Assembly (NCBI GenBank): GCA_035944135.1
Contig: DASZBM010000010.1
Location: 496,001 to 560,000, forward strand
DNA length: 64,000 nucleotides
Source of the DNA: Acidobacteriaceae bacterium
GTDB lineage: Bacteria; Acidobacteriota; Terriglobia; Terriglobales; Acidobacteriaceae
Direction of reading: 5' to 3'
The position numbers were made by a program, and so were the translations under genes. Every line of letters starts with the position of its first letter. Within the stretch, counting starts at the first letter, position 1. Shown piece after piece: positions 25,831 to 34,381 of this stretch. The notes below the pieces were generated by a model. It saw nothing but the letters and a program-made list of their open reading frames with translations. It was not told where the DNA came from and made no database searches.

Positions 25831-27173
25831 GGCGTGCCTCCCCGCAACACCTCCACAATAACGCGCACTGCATGGCGGGTGGCGCCCTGCTGCTTCTCAA
25901 ATACGACGCGTCCTCTCTCGCCCATAGCTTGCGCAACCTTGCGGTTCGAAAGCAGTTCGACAAGTGTCTCCCGCAACTCGTCGCGGTTCTCCACGACCCG
26001 AATCGCGTTCGCCTTCTGCATCGTGGAAACGATGTCCCGAAAATTTTCGTACGACGGTCCAATCACCACCGGCACGCCGAACTGCGCAGGCTCCAGCGGA
26101 TTGTGGCCGCCGCGCTTCACAAGGCTTCCTCCCACAAAGGCAACGTCCGCCACTCCATACACCGCGGCAAGATCACCGATCGTATCCAGGATCACGACCT
26201 CGCGCGGCTTATCGCTTTTGACTCCGATCGTCTCGCGTGCCAGCCACTTACTCACCAGCGCATAGCGAAATTCAAACGCGGCAGCTTCCGCCGCCGCAAA
26301 CCGCTCGGGGTGCCTGGGTGCGAGCACCAGCAAAGCCCCTATCGGTGCGTGAGTTGCCCCCTTTCGCCATCCATGAAGCACCGCGAACTCTTCCCACGAA
26401 GCTCGCTTTCCGCTCGGATCGTCCGTCGTACTCCCTGCCACGACGATCTGTCTTCCCGCAGCAGCCTCTTTGATCAACGCCGCAACCTTGCTTTCCTTGC
26501 GTGCACGGACGTCATACTTCAGGTTCCCAATCGCCCGCACGACCTCTGCATTCGCTCCCATTTCGACCAGCCGGCGCGCATCCTCCTCGCTCTGCGTCAA
26601 CCATAGGTCTACCTGCGCCAGCACGCGTCCCCACACCCTGCGCACCGTCATCCCACGCGCAAATGACCGGTCGCTCACTCGCGCATTCACCACCATCACC
26701 ACGACCTCTGCACGGCGGCACTCGCGCAGCACGCGCGGCCAGATTTCGCTCTCCATCAGCACCAGCGCAGCGGGATTCAACAGCCGCAGATACGGCCGCA
26801 CGGCAAAGGCGAAGTCCAGCGGAAAATAAAAAACCCGATCCGCCCCGAAACGTTCCCTGGCCAGCGCCTGACCCGTTCGAGTTGTGGTCGACACCACCAC
26901 GCGCCAGCGCTCGTCCTGCTCGCCTAAGGCCGTTTCCAACTCGCGCACCATCCGCGATGCCGCTAGCACCTCGCCCACGCTGACCGCGTGCACCCAAACC
27001 ACGCGGCGCTGCTCGGCAAACCCCGCGACAGCCTCCCGCAACCGCTGTGGAACATTCCCCAGGCGCTCAGAGATGCCCTCCCGATAGCGTTCGGTCGTGA
27101 GGATCCGTGCAATCCACCACGGAGAGCTCACCACCAGGGCCGTCATCAGCAGCGCGCTATAGAGCCACATCAT
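25827..27173 (-). CDS. waaA: 3-deoxy-D-manno-octulosonic acid transferase WaaA (KdtA)
   Basis: A 448-residue GT-B enzyme that attaches Kdo to lipid A. An N-terminal membrane anchor (MMWLYSALLMTALVV) is followed by VWVHAVSVGEVLAA with its catalytic Glu, LMESEIWPRVLRECR, VNARVSDRSF and, in the second domain, FVGGSLVKRGGHNPLEPAQF, all typical of WaaA. It is the first gene of the minus-strand group waaA-lpxK-waaC and diverges from the periplasmic protein gene at 27253. Confidence 0.94.
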   Translation of the reverse strand: MMWLYSALLMTALVVSSPWWIARILTTERYREGISERLGNVPQRLREAVAGFAEQRRVVWVHAVSVGEVLAASRMVRELETALGEQDERWRVVVSTTTRTGQALARERFGADRVFYFPLDFAFAVRPYLRLLNPAALVLMESEIWPRVLRECRRAEVVVMVVNARVSDRSFARGMTVRRVWGRVLAQVDLWLTQSEEDARRLVEMGANAEVVRAIGNLKYDVRARKESKVAALIKEAAAGRQIVVAGSTTDDPSGKRASWEEFAVLHGWRKGATHAPIGALLVLAPRHPERFAAAEAAAFEFRYALVSKWLARETIGVKSDKPREVVILDTIGDLAAVYGVADVAFVGGSLVKRGGHNPLEPAQFGVPVVIGPSYENFRDIVSTMQKANAIRVVENRDELRETLVELLSNRKVAQAMGERGRVVFEKQQGATRHAVRVIVEVLRGGTP

Positions 27174-27238
27174 GGCGCACGCTCACCGGCGCTCACGCCG
27201 CATACCATCTCACTTTGCTCGCGTCGCATTCCCCAGAG

Positions 27239-27244
27239 GATAAT
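27239..27244 (+). promoter_or_regulatory. Candidate -10 element of the gene at 27253
   Basis: GATAAT ends eight bases before the ATG. TTGCTC lies 18 bases further upstream as a possible -35. The predicted transcript would have at most one or two untranslated bases. Confidence 0.35.
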
Positions 27245-27252
27245 TCAACGGT

Positions 27253-27900
27253 ATGTCTTTCCAGTTGCGGCTCCTCATCACTCTCATCTTGGCGGCACCG
27301 CTCGCCGCTCACGCCGACAAGCCCCGCAAGGCCCCCCCGCCGCTTCCAGCCGCGCAGTACCCGGCGCACGACACGCACGAGCAGATCACCATCGCTGCCG
27401 ACCCCGGCGACACCAAGGAAACCGCGCCGCATACCCGCCTCGACTACCTCGGCCATGGCTTTATGCCCATCCGCATCATCGTCACCAACGACTCTTCGCA
27501 GCCCCTTTCGCTCGACGACGCGCGCATTCTCTTCGTGGCTGCTAACGATACCGAGGAAAACGCTGCGACACCGGAAGAACTCGATCGCGGCATCTGGCCG
27601 GCTCGCAAGCAAGAGATTCCAACGACGCCTATTCCAATCATCATTCACAAGAAGCCAAAGCCTGTTGACAACCAGATTCGTCTCGACGATGCGGACTTCG
27701 GCTTCAAAACATCCACCATTGCGCCGCACGCTACTGAAGCTGGGTGGCTCTACTACGACGTTCGCGACCTCGGCCAGGATGAACTCAAAGGCGCGACCAT
27801 TGAGCTGCGCAAGGTTCGCTGGGCCGCCACAAACAAATCTCTCGACACCTTCGAGATCCGGCTCGCTCCTATTGCTGCCCCAATCCAAACCAGCCACTAA
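27253..27900 (+). CDS. Periplasmic protein of unknown function
   Basis: A 215-residue protein with signal peptide MSFQLRLLITLILAAPLAAH (cleavage near 21) and a Pro-rich start of the mature chain. The rest is a beta-rich domain (MPIRIIVTNDSSQPLSLDDA; GWLYYDVRDLGQDELKGATI) resembling an immunoglobulin-like fold in which an exported protein displays a ligand-binding sandwich. I do not recognise the family. It is followed 18 bases later by an acetyltransferase gene on the same strand and then trmFO, probably as one unit. Confidence 0.72.
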   Translation: MSFQLRLLITLILAAPLAAHADKPRKAPPPLPAAQYPAHDTHEQITIAADPGDTKETAPHTRLDYLGHGFMPIRIIVTNDSSQPLSLDDARILFVAANDTEENAATPEELDRGIWPARKQEIPTTPIPIIIHKKPKPVDNQIRLDDADFGFKTSTIAPHATEAGWLYYDVRDLGQDELKGATIELRKVRWAATNKSLDTFEIRLAPIAAPIQTSH

Positions 27901-27918
27901 CGCAGACGATCTCGTTTC

Positions 27919-28446
27919 ATGATCAATATCCGTCCCGCCACGCCCGCTGACGTCCCCACGATGCTCCGCTTCATCCACGAGCTTGCCATCTACGAGCGCG
28001 AGCCCGAGGCCGTCATTGCGACCGAAGCCGATCTCCTCCGCGACGGCTTCTCCCTCGCGCCCGACGGCACCGCGCTCAACTTACCCATCCGTTTCCGCAC
28101 CCTCATCGCCGAGCTCATCGAAGACACCGCCACCACCCCCGCCGGCTTCGCACTCTTCTTCAACAGCTACTCCACCTGGCTCGGCCACCACGGCATCCGC
28201 CTCGAGGACCTCTACGTCACACCCGCGCTGCGCGGAAAGGGAATTGGCCGCGCCTTGCTCACAAACCTCGCGCGCATCGCCATCGACGAAGACTGCCCGC
28301 GCCTCGAGTGGGACGTCCTCGACTGGAACGAACCCGCCATCGCCGTCTACCATCGCCTCGGCGCCCGCATGCAAACCGAATGGCGCATCATGCGCCTCTC
28401 GGGCGACGCGTTAACTGCCCTCGCCGCTCAGAACGACCTATCCTAG
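27919..28446 (+). CDS. GNAT-family N-acetyltransferase (SSAT-like)
   Basis: A 175-residue GNAT enzyme. The acetyl-CoA site is RLEDLYVTPALRGKGIGRAL (residues about 95-114) and the C-terminal LEWDVLDWNEPAIAVYHRLG completes the fold. The N-terminal IRPATPADVPTMLRFIHELA and the Y-E-R-E-P segment resemble the diamine/thialysine acetyltransferases (SSAT family), but the substrate cannot be fixed from sequence. It sits six bases upstream of trmFO on the same strand. Confidence 0.85.
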   Translation: MINIRPATPADVPTMLRFIHELAIYEREPEAVIATEADLLRDGFSLAPDGTALNLPIRFRTLIAELIEDTATTPAGFALFFNSYSTWLGHHGIRLEDLYVTPALRGKGIGRALLTNLARIAIDEDCPRLEWDVLDWNEPAIAVYHRLGARMQTEWRIMRLSGDALTALAAQNDLS

Positions 28447-28452
28447 AGGAGC

Positions 28453-29832
28453 ATGAAGCATATCCACATCATCGGGGGCGGACTCGCCGGCCCCGAAGCC
28501 GCTCTCCAGGCCGCCGCACTCGGCTGCAACGTCACACTCTCGGAGATGCGCCCGCTGCGCTCCACCGAAGCCCACCAGACCGCCGACTTCGCGGAGCTCG
28601 TCTGCTCCAACTCCCTCAAGTCCGAGTCCGAGAACACCGCGCCCTGGCTTCTGAAACAGGAGATGCGCCGGGCAAACTCGTTCCTCCTCGCTGCAGCCGA
28701 CGCCTCCGCCGTCCCCGCCGGCCACGCGCTCGCGGTCGACCGCATCGAGTTCTCACGCCGCGTCGCCGAGCAACTCGAGCGCAACCCGCGCATCACCATC
28801 CAGCGCGAAGAGATCATGCAACTCCACGAGGACGATCCGGATACCATCACCATTCTCGCGACCGGCCCGCTCACCTCCTCGCCGCTCGCCGCCGAACTCC
28901 AGCGCCTCACCGGCGCCAACCACCTCGCCTTTTACGACTCCATCTCGCCCATCGTCGACGCCTCCACCATCGACATGGACAAGGTCTACTTCGCCGCGCG
29001 CTGGGACAAAGGCACCGCCGACTACATCAACTGTCCCTTCACCAAAGAGGAGTACGACCGCTTCCTCGACGCCCTCACCTCCGCCGAAGAAGTCCAATCC
29101 AAAGAATGGGAACAGATCCCCACAGGGACTTCCGCCAAGCTGCAGTACTTCGAGGGCTGCCTGCCCATCGAAGAAACCGCCCGCCGCGGCCGCGACACCC
29201 TCCGCTTCGGCCCAATGAAGCCCGCCGGCCTCACCAACCCGCGCACCGGCAAGTGGCCCTACGCTGTCGTGCAGCTCCGCCAGGAAAATCTCCGCGCCGA
29301 CAGCTACAACCTCGTCGGCTTCCAGAACCACCTGAAGTTCGGCGAGCAAGCCCGCGTCCTCCGCCTCATCCCCGGCCTCGAGAACGCCACCTTCCTGCGC
29401 TACGGCCAGATCCACCGCAATACCTACATCCACGCACCGTCGCTGCTCACTGAAACACTGCAACTCAAGCAGCACCCCAACATCCTCATCGCCGGCCAGC
29501 TCTCCGGCGTCGAAGGCTACACCGAATCCATCGCCTCCGGCCTCCTCGCCGGACGCTTCGCCGCCGCTCTCGCGCGTGGCGAACGGCCCACACCTCCGCC
29601 ACGGCTAACCGCCAACGGCTCACTCACGCACTACATCACGCACGCTGAAAGCAAGCACTTCCAGCCCGCCAACATCACCTTCGACCTCCTGCCGCCACTC
29701 GAAGACGATCTCCGCAAGAAGATCCGCGACAAAAAAGAGCGTCATCGCATCCAGTGCGAACGCGCCCTCAACGCATGGAACGAGTGGCTGGCTGCATCCT
29801 CAGCCCCAGCCGTCACCGCTCAAGCCATCTAG
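28453..29832 (+). CDS. trmFO: Methylenetetrahydrofolate-tRNA-(uracil-5-)-methyltransferase TrmFO
   Basis: A 459-residue FAD enzyme that makes m5U54 in tRNA with methylenetetrahydrofolate as the carbon donor. FAD-binding GGGLAGPEAALQAAALG is at residues 7-23; MRPLRSTEAHQT, FAELVCSNSLKSE, RTGKWPYAVVQLRQENLRAD, NLVGFQNHLKFGEQ and AGQLSGVEGYTESIASGLLA are all family signatures. AGAGGAG lies just before the ATG. No classic m5U54 enzyme TrmA is in the window. Confidence 0.95.
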   Translation: MKHIHIIGGGLAGPEAALQAAALGCNVTLSEMRPLRSTEAHQTADFAELVCSNSLKSESENTAPWLLKQEMRRANSFLLAAADASAVPAGHALAVDRIEFSRRVAEQLERNPRITIQREEIMQLHEDDPDTITILATGPLTSSPLAAELQRLTGANHLAFYDSISPIVDASTIDMDKVYFAARWDKGTADYINCPFTKEEYDRFLDALTSAEEVQSKEWEQIPTGTSAKLQYFEGCLPIEETARRGRDTLRFGPMKPAGLTNPRTGKWPYAVVQLRQENLRADSYNLVGFQNHLKFGEQARVLRLIPGLENATFLRYGQIHRNTYIHAPSLLTETLQLKQHPNILIAGQLSGVEGYTESIASGLLAGRFAAALARGERPTPPPRLTANGSLTHYITHAESKHFQPANITFDLLPPLEDDLRKKIRDKKERHRIQCERALNAWNEWLAASSAPAVTAQAI

Positions 29833-29837
29833 GCTTT

Positions 29838-31655
29838 TTAGCGTCCTGACGCCACCTGCACGTTCAATGCCTTGCGTGCTTCCGCCAATTGCGGCAGCGC
29901 CGGATCTGCGGCTTTCCACGCCTTCAGGAAGGCCTCATAATCCCGCTTCGCCGCCACTTTGTCTCCACCAAGGTCCTCAGCTCGAGCCAGCCCATACAGC
30001 CCAAACCCCGAGTTCGGCCGCTCAACAAGCGCTGCTTGGAATGCTGCCTTCGCGCCTGCGTAGTCACCGGCTTTCAACAGCGCGTCGCCGTCGGTCTCCG
30101 CCACAGGGCGAACATATCCCGGCGGTTCGTGGTACCCCAACGCCTTTTCCTGCCGCGCAGCCTCCGAAAAAAGGCCCTTGCCCTCCGACAGATTCTTATC
30201 CTTGATCAAGATCGCCGCCCGCAGTTCCAGCGACGCGATACGCATCGCCTTCAACATCGGCTCCGAATCGGCATCCGGCATTATGGGCATCGTTGCGGGC
30301 TTGCTGGCATCATCATGCTTCGTCGCCGAGTCTCCCATCTTCATCTTGTCGCCCTGCGTGCTCTCCGCGCGCCACAATCCCGCATCCATCGCGTCGGAAG
30401 CTGCCTTCGCCGCAGCGAGATCGTTCCCGTCCACCGCCGCCATGCCAGCCGCATACTCGCGCAGTGCTGCGCTAAGAGCCCGCAGATTCTTCGAGCTCTC
30501 CTGCGCCGGAATTTTCTCGGCATCGAGCAGCTTCACGACGCCCTCCCAGTCTCCCATCCGCAGCGCCACCGGCAGCCGATTGTTGATGCGCGCCATGTCG
30601 TCTCGTGAAGACCAGATGTACAGCGTCGTCGAAAGCTGTCCGCGCGCATTGCCCAGCCGGTCCGAAAGCGCATTCGCCTGCGCCAGCTTGCCTTGCTCCA
30701 TCAGGTTGGCGATCGCGTACATCATGTTGTGCACGTAATTCCAGTCATCATCAGGACTCACGTGCTGCTCGCGCATGTAACGCTCGTCCACCTCCATCGA
30801 CGCCGCAAACCAGTGCTCTGCCGTCGCGTAGTCTCCCACGCGGTAGTAGATATGTCCCGGCATGTGCACCATGTGTCCCGAGTTTGGCGCCAGGCTCGCC
30901 AGCTTCTCGGCGCTCTCAATCGCGCGCTCCGGATAATTGCCCGGCTCCATCGCATGAATCCAGTAGTGGTTCGCCGCCGAATCGTTCGGCGCGTCGCGCA
31001 GCACGCCTTGCAGAATGAAAATTCCTTCGCGCGTTCCGGCCTTCGGCTCATTCTTGTCGTCGAAGCCATCCATCAACGCACCGGCCAAAAAGATCCGCGC
31101 CTCTACATCCTGCGGATCCAGCGCCACCAGCTTCCGCAGGATCGCCACCTCGGGATGTTGCCCCTCCTTGGCCGGCGACTCCGCCTCAGCTGCCTCGATG
31201 TACAGCTGTTCCGCCGGGCTCACCTGCGCCTTCAACCGGCTCGCCTGCTTAAGCGCTGCCAAGCCGTAGTTGCGCGTCGGCATCCGGTCTCGAAACCCTT
31301 CAATCTGAAACAAACCCCAGTAGCACATCGCACAGTTCGGATCCACTCGGATGCCTTGCTCGTACGCCTTTGCCGATTCGTAGTCCCAGAAATCATGCTC
31401 CAGGCTCAAACCTTGGTCGAACCACGCCTGTGCCTCCGGTGTCGCCGTGATTTTGATGTGGCTGTTCCCAATTCCCGTCATACGCTGCGGAACGGGGAGC
31501 TGATCCGGCGCCGGGATCGGCTTCATCTCCGGCATATTCATACCCGCCATGCCGCTCGCGCCTTGCTGCGCAAAACTTGTATTCGAACTACAGTTCAGAA
31601 CTGTTCCCAATACACAGCAGAAAAACGCCTTACGCGCGCTCAAAGGGAAATACAT
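29838..31655 (-). CDS. Secreted TPR protein with Met-rich segments
   Basis: A 605-residue exported protein (signal peptide MYFPLSARKAFFCCVLGTVL..., cleavage near 29). The mature N-terminus is methionine-rich (GMAGMNMPEMKPIP) and a second Met/His/Asp-rich stretch (DKMKMGDSATKHDD, TMPIMPD) lies near residue 440. Between and after these are TPR helices (ALKQASRLKAQVSPAEQLYI; DPNCAMCYWGLFQIEG with a CxxC). Similar tetratricopeptide proteins occur in Acidobacteriota without known function. Met-rich segments suggest copper handling, but that is inference. It stands alone and converges on trmFO. Confidence 0.78.
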   Translation of the reverse strand: MYFPLSARKAFFCCVLGTVLNCSSNTSFAQQGASGMAGMNMPEMKPIPAPDQLPVPQRMTGIGNSHIKITATPEAQAWFDQGLSLEHDFWDYESAKAYEQGIRVDPNCAMCYWGLFQIEGFRDRMPTRNYGLAALKQASRLKAQVSPAEQLYIEAAEAESPAKEGQHPEVAILRKLVALDPQDVEARIFLAGALMDGFDDKNEPKAGTREGIFILQGVLRDAPNDSAANHYWIHAMEPGNYPERAIESAEKLASLAPNSGHMVHMPGHIYYRVGDYATAEHWFAASMEVDERYMREQHVSPDDDWNYVHNMMYAIANLMEQGKLAQANALSDRLGNARGQLSTTLYIWSSRDDMARINNRLPVALRMGDWEGVVKLLDAEKIPAQESSKNLRALSAALREYAAGMAAVDGNDLAAAKAASDAMDAGLWRAESTQGDKMKMGDSATKHDDASKPATMPIMPDADSEPMLKAMRIASLELRAAILIKDKNLSEGKGLFSEAARQEKALGYHEPPGYVRPVAETDGDALLKAGDYAGAKAAFQAALVERPNSGFGLYGLARAEDLGGDKVAAKRDYEAFLKAWKAADPALPQLAEARKALNVQVASGR

Positions 31656-31798
31656 ATGACAGCACTATAGCTCTCGGCATCTCCAATGACGTGCACTCTC
31701 GCCCGCCCGATTCGCCGCCACATCCGGATGCAGGCAATTTGCCGGGAAAAACCTGTAGCTCCCGGATGAGCTGCGTGCTACGCTGCGCGTAACCAACC

Positions 31799-32872
31799 AT
31801 GTCTCCACTCAGCGCAGCCGACTGCATCTCGCCATCGTTCTCGCGCACCAGGCTCATCCTCTTTTCTCCTTTTATGAGAGGCCGCACCTGGAAGCTCTGT
31901 GCAACGGGCTATCTTGCCACCGCCGGCAATCTCTTTCTGCCTTTCCCACTTGTCTACCTGATGTTTCTGCCTGCCGCACATCGTGCTGGCGAGCCATTCG
32001 CCGTCGCGCTCATCACGGCTTGTACCGTATTCACCGCAGTTTTTCTTTTCCTCTTCGTTCTCTTCTCACGTCTGCAGTTTGCCTTTTTCGAGGTCGTCCT
32101 TAATCGCGAGCAATTCATCGCTCCGCTCTGGCGCAAGCACCGCAGCGTCTATGCCTCATGGACATGGCTCAAAGTGGTTGCAGGGTTTGCAATCACCGCC
32201 GCCTTCGCTCTCCCCATCGCGGCCTACGGCCGTAGCCTCCTCGAGCTCATGCGCTCCATGTCCGCGCTCAAGCCCGGCCAGATGCCGCCGCCAGAGTTCT
32301 TCGTTACCTTCTACGGCGGATTCCTCGGCGTCTACGCCATCTTCATCCTTCTCTACTTCCTCGGCTCACTCGGCTACGACTTCATCGTCCCGTCGCTGGC
32401 GCTCGAGTCCATCCCGCTCGGTGAAGCCTTTCGCCGCTTCGGCAGGCTCGTCCGCGCCGAACCCGGCCAGTTCGCCCTCTACTGCCTGCTCAAGATTGTG
32501 CTCGGTTTCGTTGGCTACATGGCGCTCAACTTCGCACTCCAGATCGTCATGTTCCTGGTGTTCGTGGTCGTTGGCCTTGTCGCTCTGCTGATCGGCTTCC
32601 TTCTGCATCTCGTGGGCGTTCCCACTGCAGTGCTCATTGGCCTCGCCATCGCTCTTGGAATCGTTCTCTTCCTCGTACTCCTTGTTTACGTCATGGTCAT
32701 CGGCCTTGGATCGCTGCTCACTTTCTTCGAGTCCTACTCGATTTATTTCCTCTCCGGCCGCTATCCACTGCTTGGGGAACTGCTCGCGCGCTCCACGCCG
32801 CCTCCACAGCCGGCCGTCCCGCAGCCATGGAATCCTTCCTATTACCCTCCTTACCCGCCGCCATCGGCCTGA
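31799..32872 (+). CDS. Polytopic membrane protein, first of two paralogues
   Basis: A 357-residue integral membrane protein with about six hydrophobic segments and a proline-rich tail (PPPQPAVPQPWNPSYYPPYP). The N-terminal SFSRTRLILFSPFMRGRTWK, the central FSRLQFAFFEVVLNREQFIA and the C-terminal ESYSIYFLSGRYPLLGELL recur in the next gene at about the same positions, so the two are paralogues. The family (long membrane proteins with repeated LQF..F..VL and YPLLG motifs) is uncharacterised; a membrane scaffold or transporter role cannot be chosen. It starts 143 bases from the divergent TPR gene. Confidence 0.8.
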   Translation: MSPLSAADCISPSFSRTRLILFSPFMRGRTWKLCATGYLATAGNLFLPFPLVYLMFLPAAHRAGEPFAVALITACTVFTAVFLFLFVLFSRLQFAFFEVVLNREQFIAPLWRKHRSVYASWTWLKVVAGFAITAAFALPIAAYGRSLLELMRSMSALKPGQMPPPEFFVTFYGGFLGVYAIFILLYFLGSLGYDFIVPSLALESIPLGEAFRRFGRLVRAEPGQFALYCLLKIVLGFVGYMALNFALQIVMFLVFVVVGLVALLIGFLLHLVGVPTAVLIGLAIALGIVLFLVLLVYVMVIGLGSLLTFFESYSIYFLSGRYPLLGELLARSTPPPQPAVPQPWNPSYYPPYPPPSA

Positions 32873-32967
32873 GCTAAGCCCCGGTACAGCATACGTTTAG
32901 CGCGCGGGGAACCCATCAGAGCTCTTCGCCGTATATCAGTCTGGGCTATTCGACAAAGAGGTGCAGC

Positions 32968-34042
32968 ATGACACCGCTCTCTGGCCACCGACGCCATCAC
33001 TCCCGCCTGGCAACACACCCGCCGTCTCCTGCTCGGTCCGCGCGACCCGCGTCTCTTCTTCAAGATCGCCGCCGTCGCCTTCTTCGCCGAGATGATGAGC
33101 GGCAGCTTCTCCTTCTCGCCGCCGTTCCACAACTCGCACGCCGGTGGCGGAAGCCCCTCGATGCCCGTTACCGCGGCGATCATCATGATCATCGTCATCG
33201 CCGCCATCGTCGGTCTTCTCATCGGTCTCGTCTTCTTCTATCTCTCCTCACGGCTGCAGTTCACCATCTTCCATGTCGTCCTGCGCAGCGAGACTACAGT
33301 CGCTCCCATATGGCGCCGCTACGGGGCTGCCACCTGGCGCTGGATGGGCCTGAAGATCCTGCTCTTCGTCGGTGCCTTCGCCTGTATCGCGCCCATCCTC
33401 GTTCCGGGCGTCTTCTACGTCATCCACGCCGTCACGCAGCAGTCCCACGGCGACAACTCGCACATCGTCGGCTTCGTCCTCATCGGTTTCACGCTCGCCG
33501 TCCTCTTTGCACTCGTCGTGCTCGCACTCAGCATCGCGACAGTCCTTCTGCGGGACTTCGCTCTGCCCTCCATGGCTCTCGAAGGCACACCCCTCCGCGA
33601 AACCGTGCGTCGCGTCCTCGCACTCGTTCGCACTGAACCCGGCCCGGTCGCGCTCTATCTTCTGCTCCGGTTCTGCCTCACGATGGCCGGCGTGCTTGTC
33701 TCAGAGATCCTGATCGTCGTTCTGGGCCTCATCACCGGCGGCCCGCTTGCCGGCGTTGGGTACGGCCTCTGGGCCGCTCTTCACACCGCCGGCGCCGGCG
33801 CTCGCGCAGGAATGATTGGCGGCTGGGTCATCCTCGCCCTCGCACTTTTCGTCGTGATAGCCGTCGGCATCATATGCCTCTTCGGCTTCCTCTTTACGTT
33901 CCTGCAGGCCTACGCCATCTTCTTCCTCGGTGGCCGCTATCCGCTTCTCGGTCAGCTCCTTGTGGAGCCACCCGCCCCTGTCCTGCCCACCCGTTCGCCG
34001 CAGGCCTGGTCGCCCGCTTTGTACACTTCACCACCCGTATAG
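32968..34042 (+). CDS. Polytopic membrane protein, second paralogue, with an apparent 5' frameshift
   Basis: The intact frame runs 33092-34042 (316 residues) and shares with the first paralogue SSRLQFTIFHVVLRSETTVA, PSMALEGTPLRETVRRVLAL and QAYAIFFLGGRYPLLGQLL. Its conserved N-terminus is also encoded upstream in this frame (LATDAITPAWQHTRRLLLGP from 32981) but has no ATG, GTG or TTG before the stop at 32969. One base out of phase, an ATG at 32968 with AGAGG upstream begins MTPLS. Skipping one base near 32977-32981 would join them as MTPL-LATDAITP. A sequencing error, a real mutation, a CTG start or a +1 shift are all possible. Confidence 0.72.
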
Positions 34043-34050
34043 ACACGCGT

Positions 34051-34056
34051 TAAAAT
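34051..34056 (+). promoter_or_regulatory. Candidate -10 element of the zinc-ribbon gene
   Basis: TAAAAT ends six bases before ATG 34063, with TTCACC 18 bases upstream as a weak -35. There is no Shine-Dalgarno between them. Confidence 0.4.
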
Positions 34057-34062
34057 CGACCT

Positions 34063-34281
34063 ATGCCGTTCCCGATCAAAACCTGTGTCCTCTGCGGAGA
34101 GGAGTTCGAACTGCGCCCCAACAAGCCCGGCTACGCCAACCGCTGCCCCGAGTGCAGCACACCGGAAGCTGAAGCTGCCTCACGCGCCTCGGCCAGCGGC
34201 TTCCAGGGCAAAGCCCTCGCCGAAGCCAACGCCGAGCGCCGCAAAGTCATGCGCGACATGCTCTACCGCAAGGACAGCTAG
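34063..34281 (+). CDS. Small zinc-ribbon protein
   Basis: A 72-residue protein. Two CxxC pairs (CVLCGEEFEL and RCPECSTPEA) at residues 8-11 and 28-31 form a probable zinc ribbon; the rest is a charged, alanine-rich helix ending MRDMLYRKDS. The ribbon resembles those in transcription or translation accessory proteins, but the partner is unknown. It follows the membrane paralogues by 20 bases yet has its own candidate promoter. Confidence 0.75.
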   Translation: MPFPIKTCVLCGEEFELRPNKPGYANRCPECSTPEAEAASRASASGFQGKALAEANAERRKVMRDMLYRKDS

Positions 34282-34327
34282 ACCCGGCAACACCGCCGTG
34301 GCGCACCTTCGCGCGCTTTACCTTTGC

Positions 34328-34350
34328 GCCCTTTGCGTCAAGGGCATTTT
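34328..34350 (+). terminator. Weak candidate terminator after the zinc-ribbon gene
   Basis: GCCCTT and AAGGGC form a six-pair stem with a six-base loop followed by ATTTT. It lies between two convergent genes (zinc ribbon and der). Confidence 0.4.
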
Positions 34351-34381
34351 GCGGCGGATCGCCAAGGAACCCTCGAAACCA

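Noticed and set aside
28308-29453. A 381-residue plus-strand frame inside trmFO
   Set aside because: Shifted frame of trmFO, composed mostly of Arg, Pro, His and Leu, with no domain.
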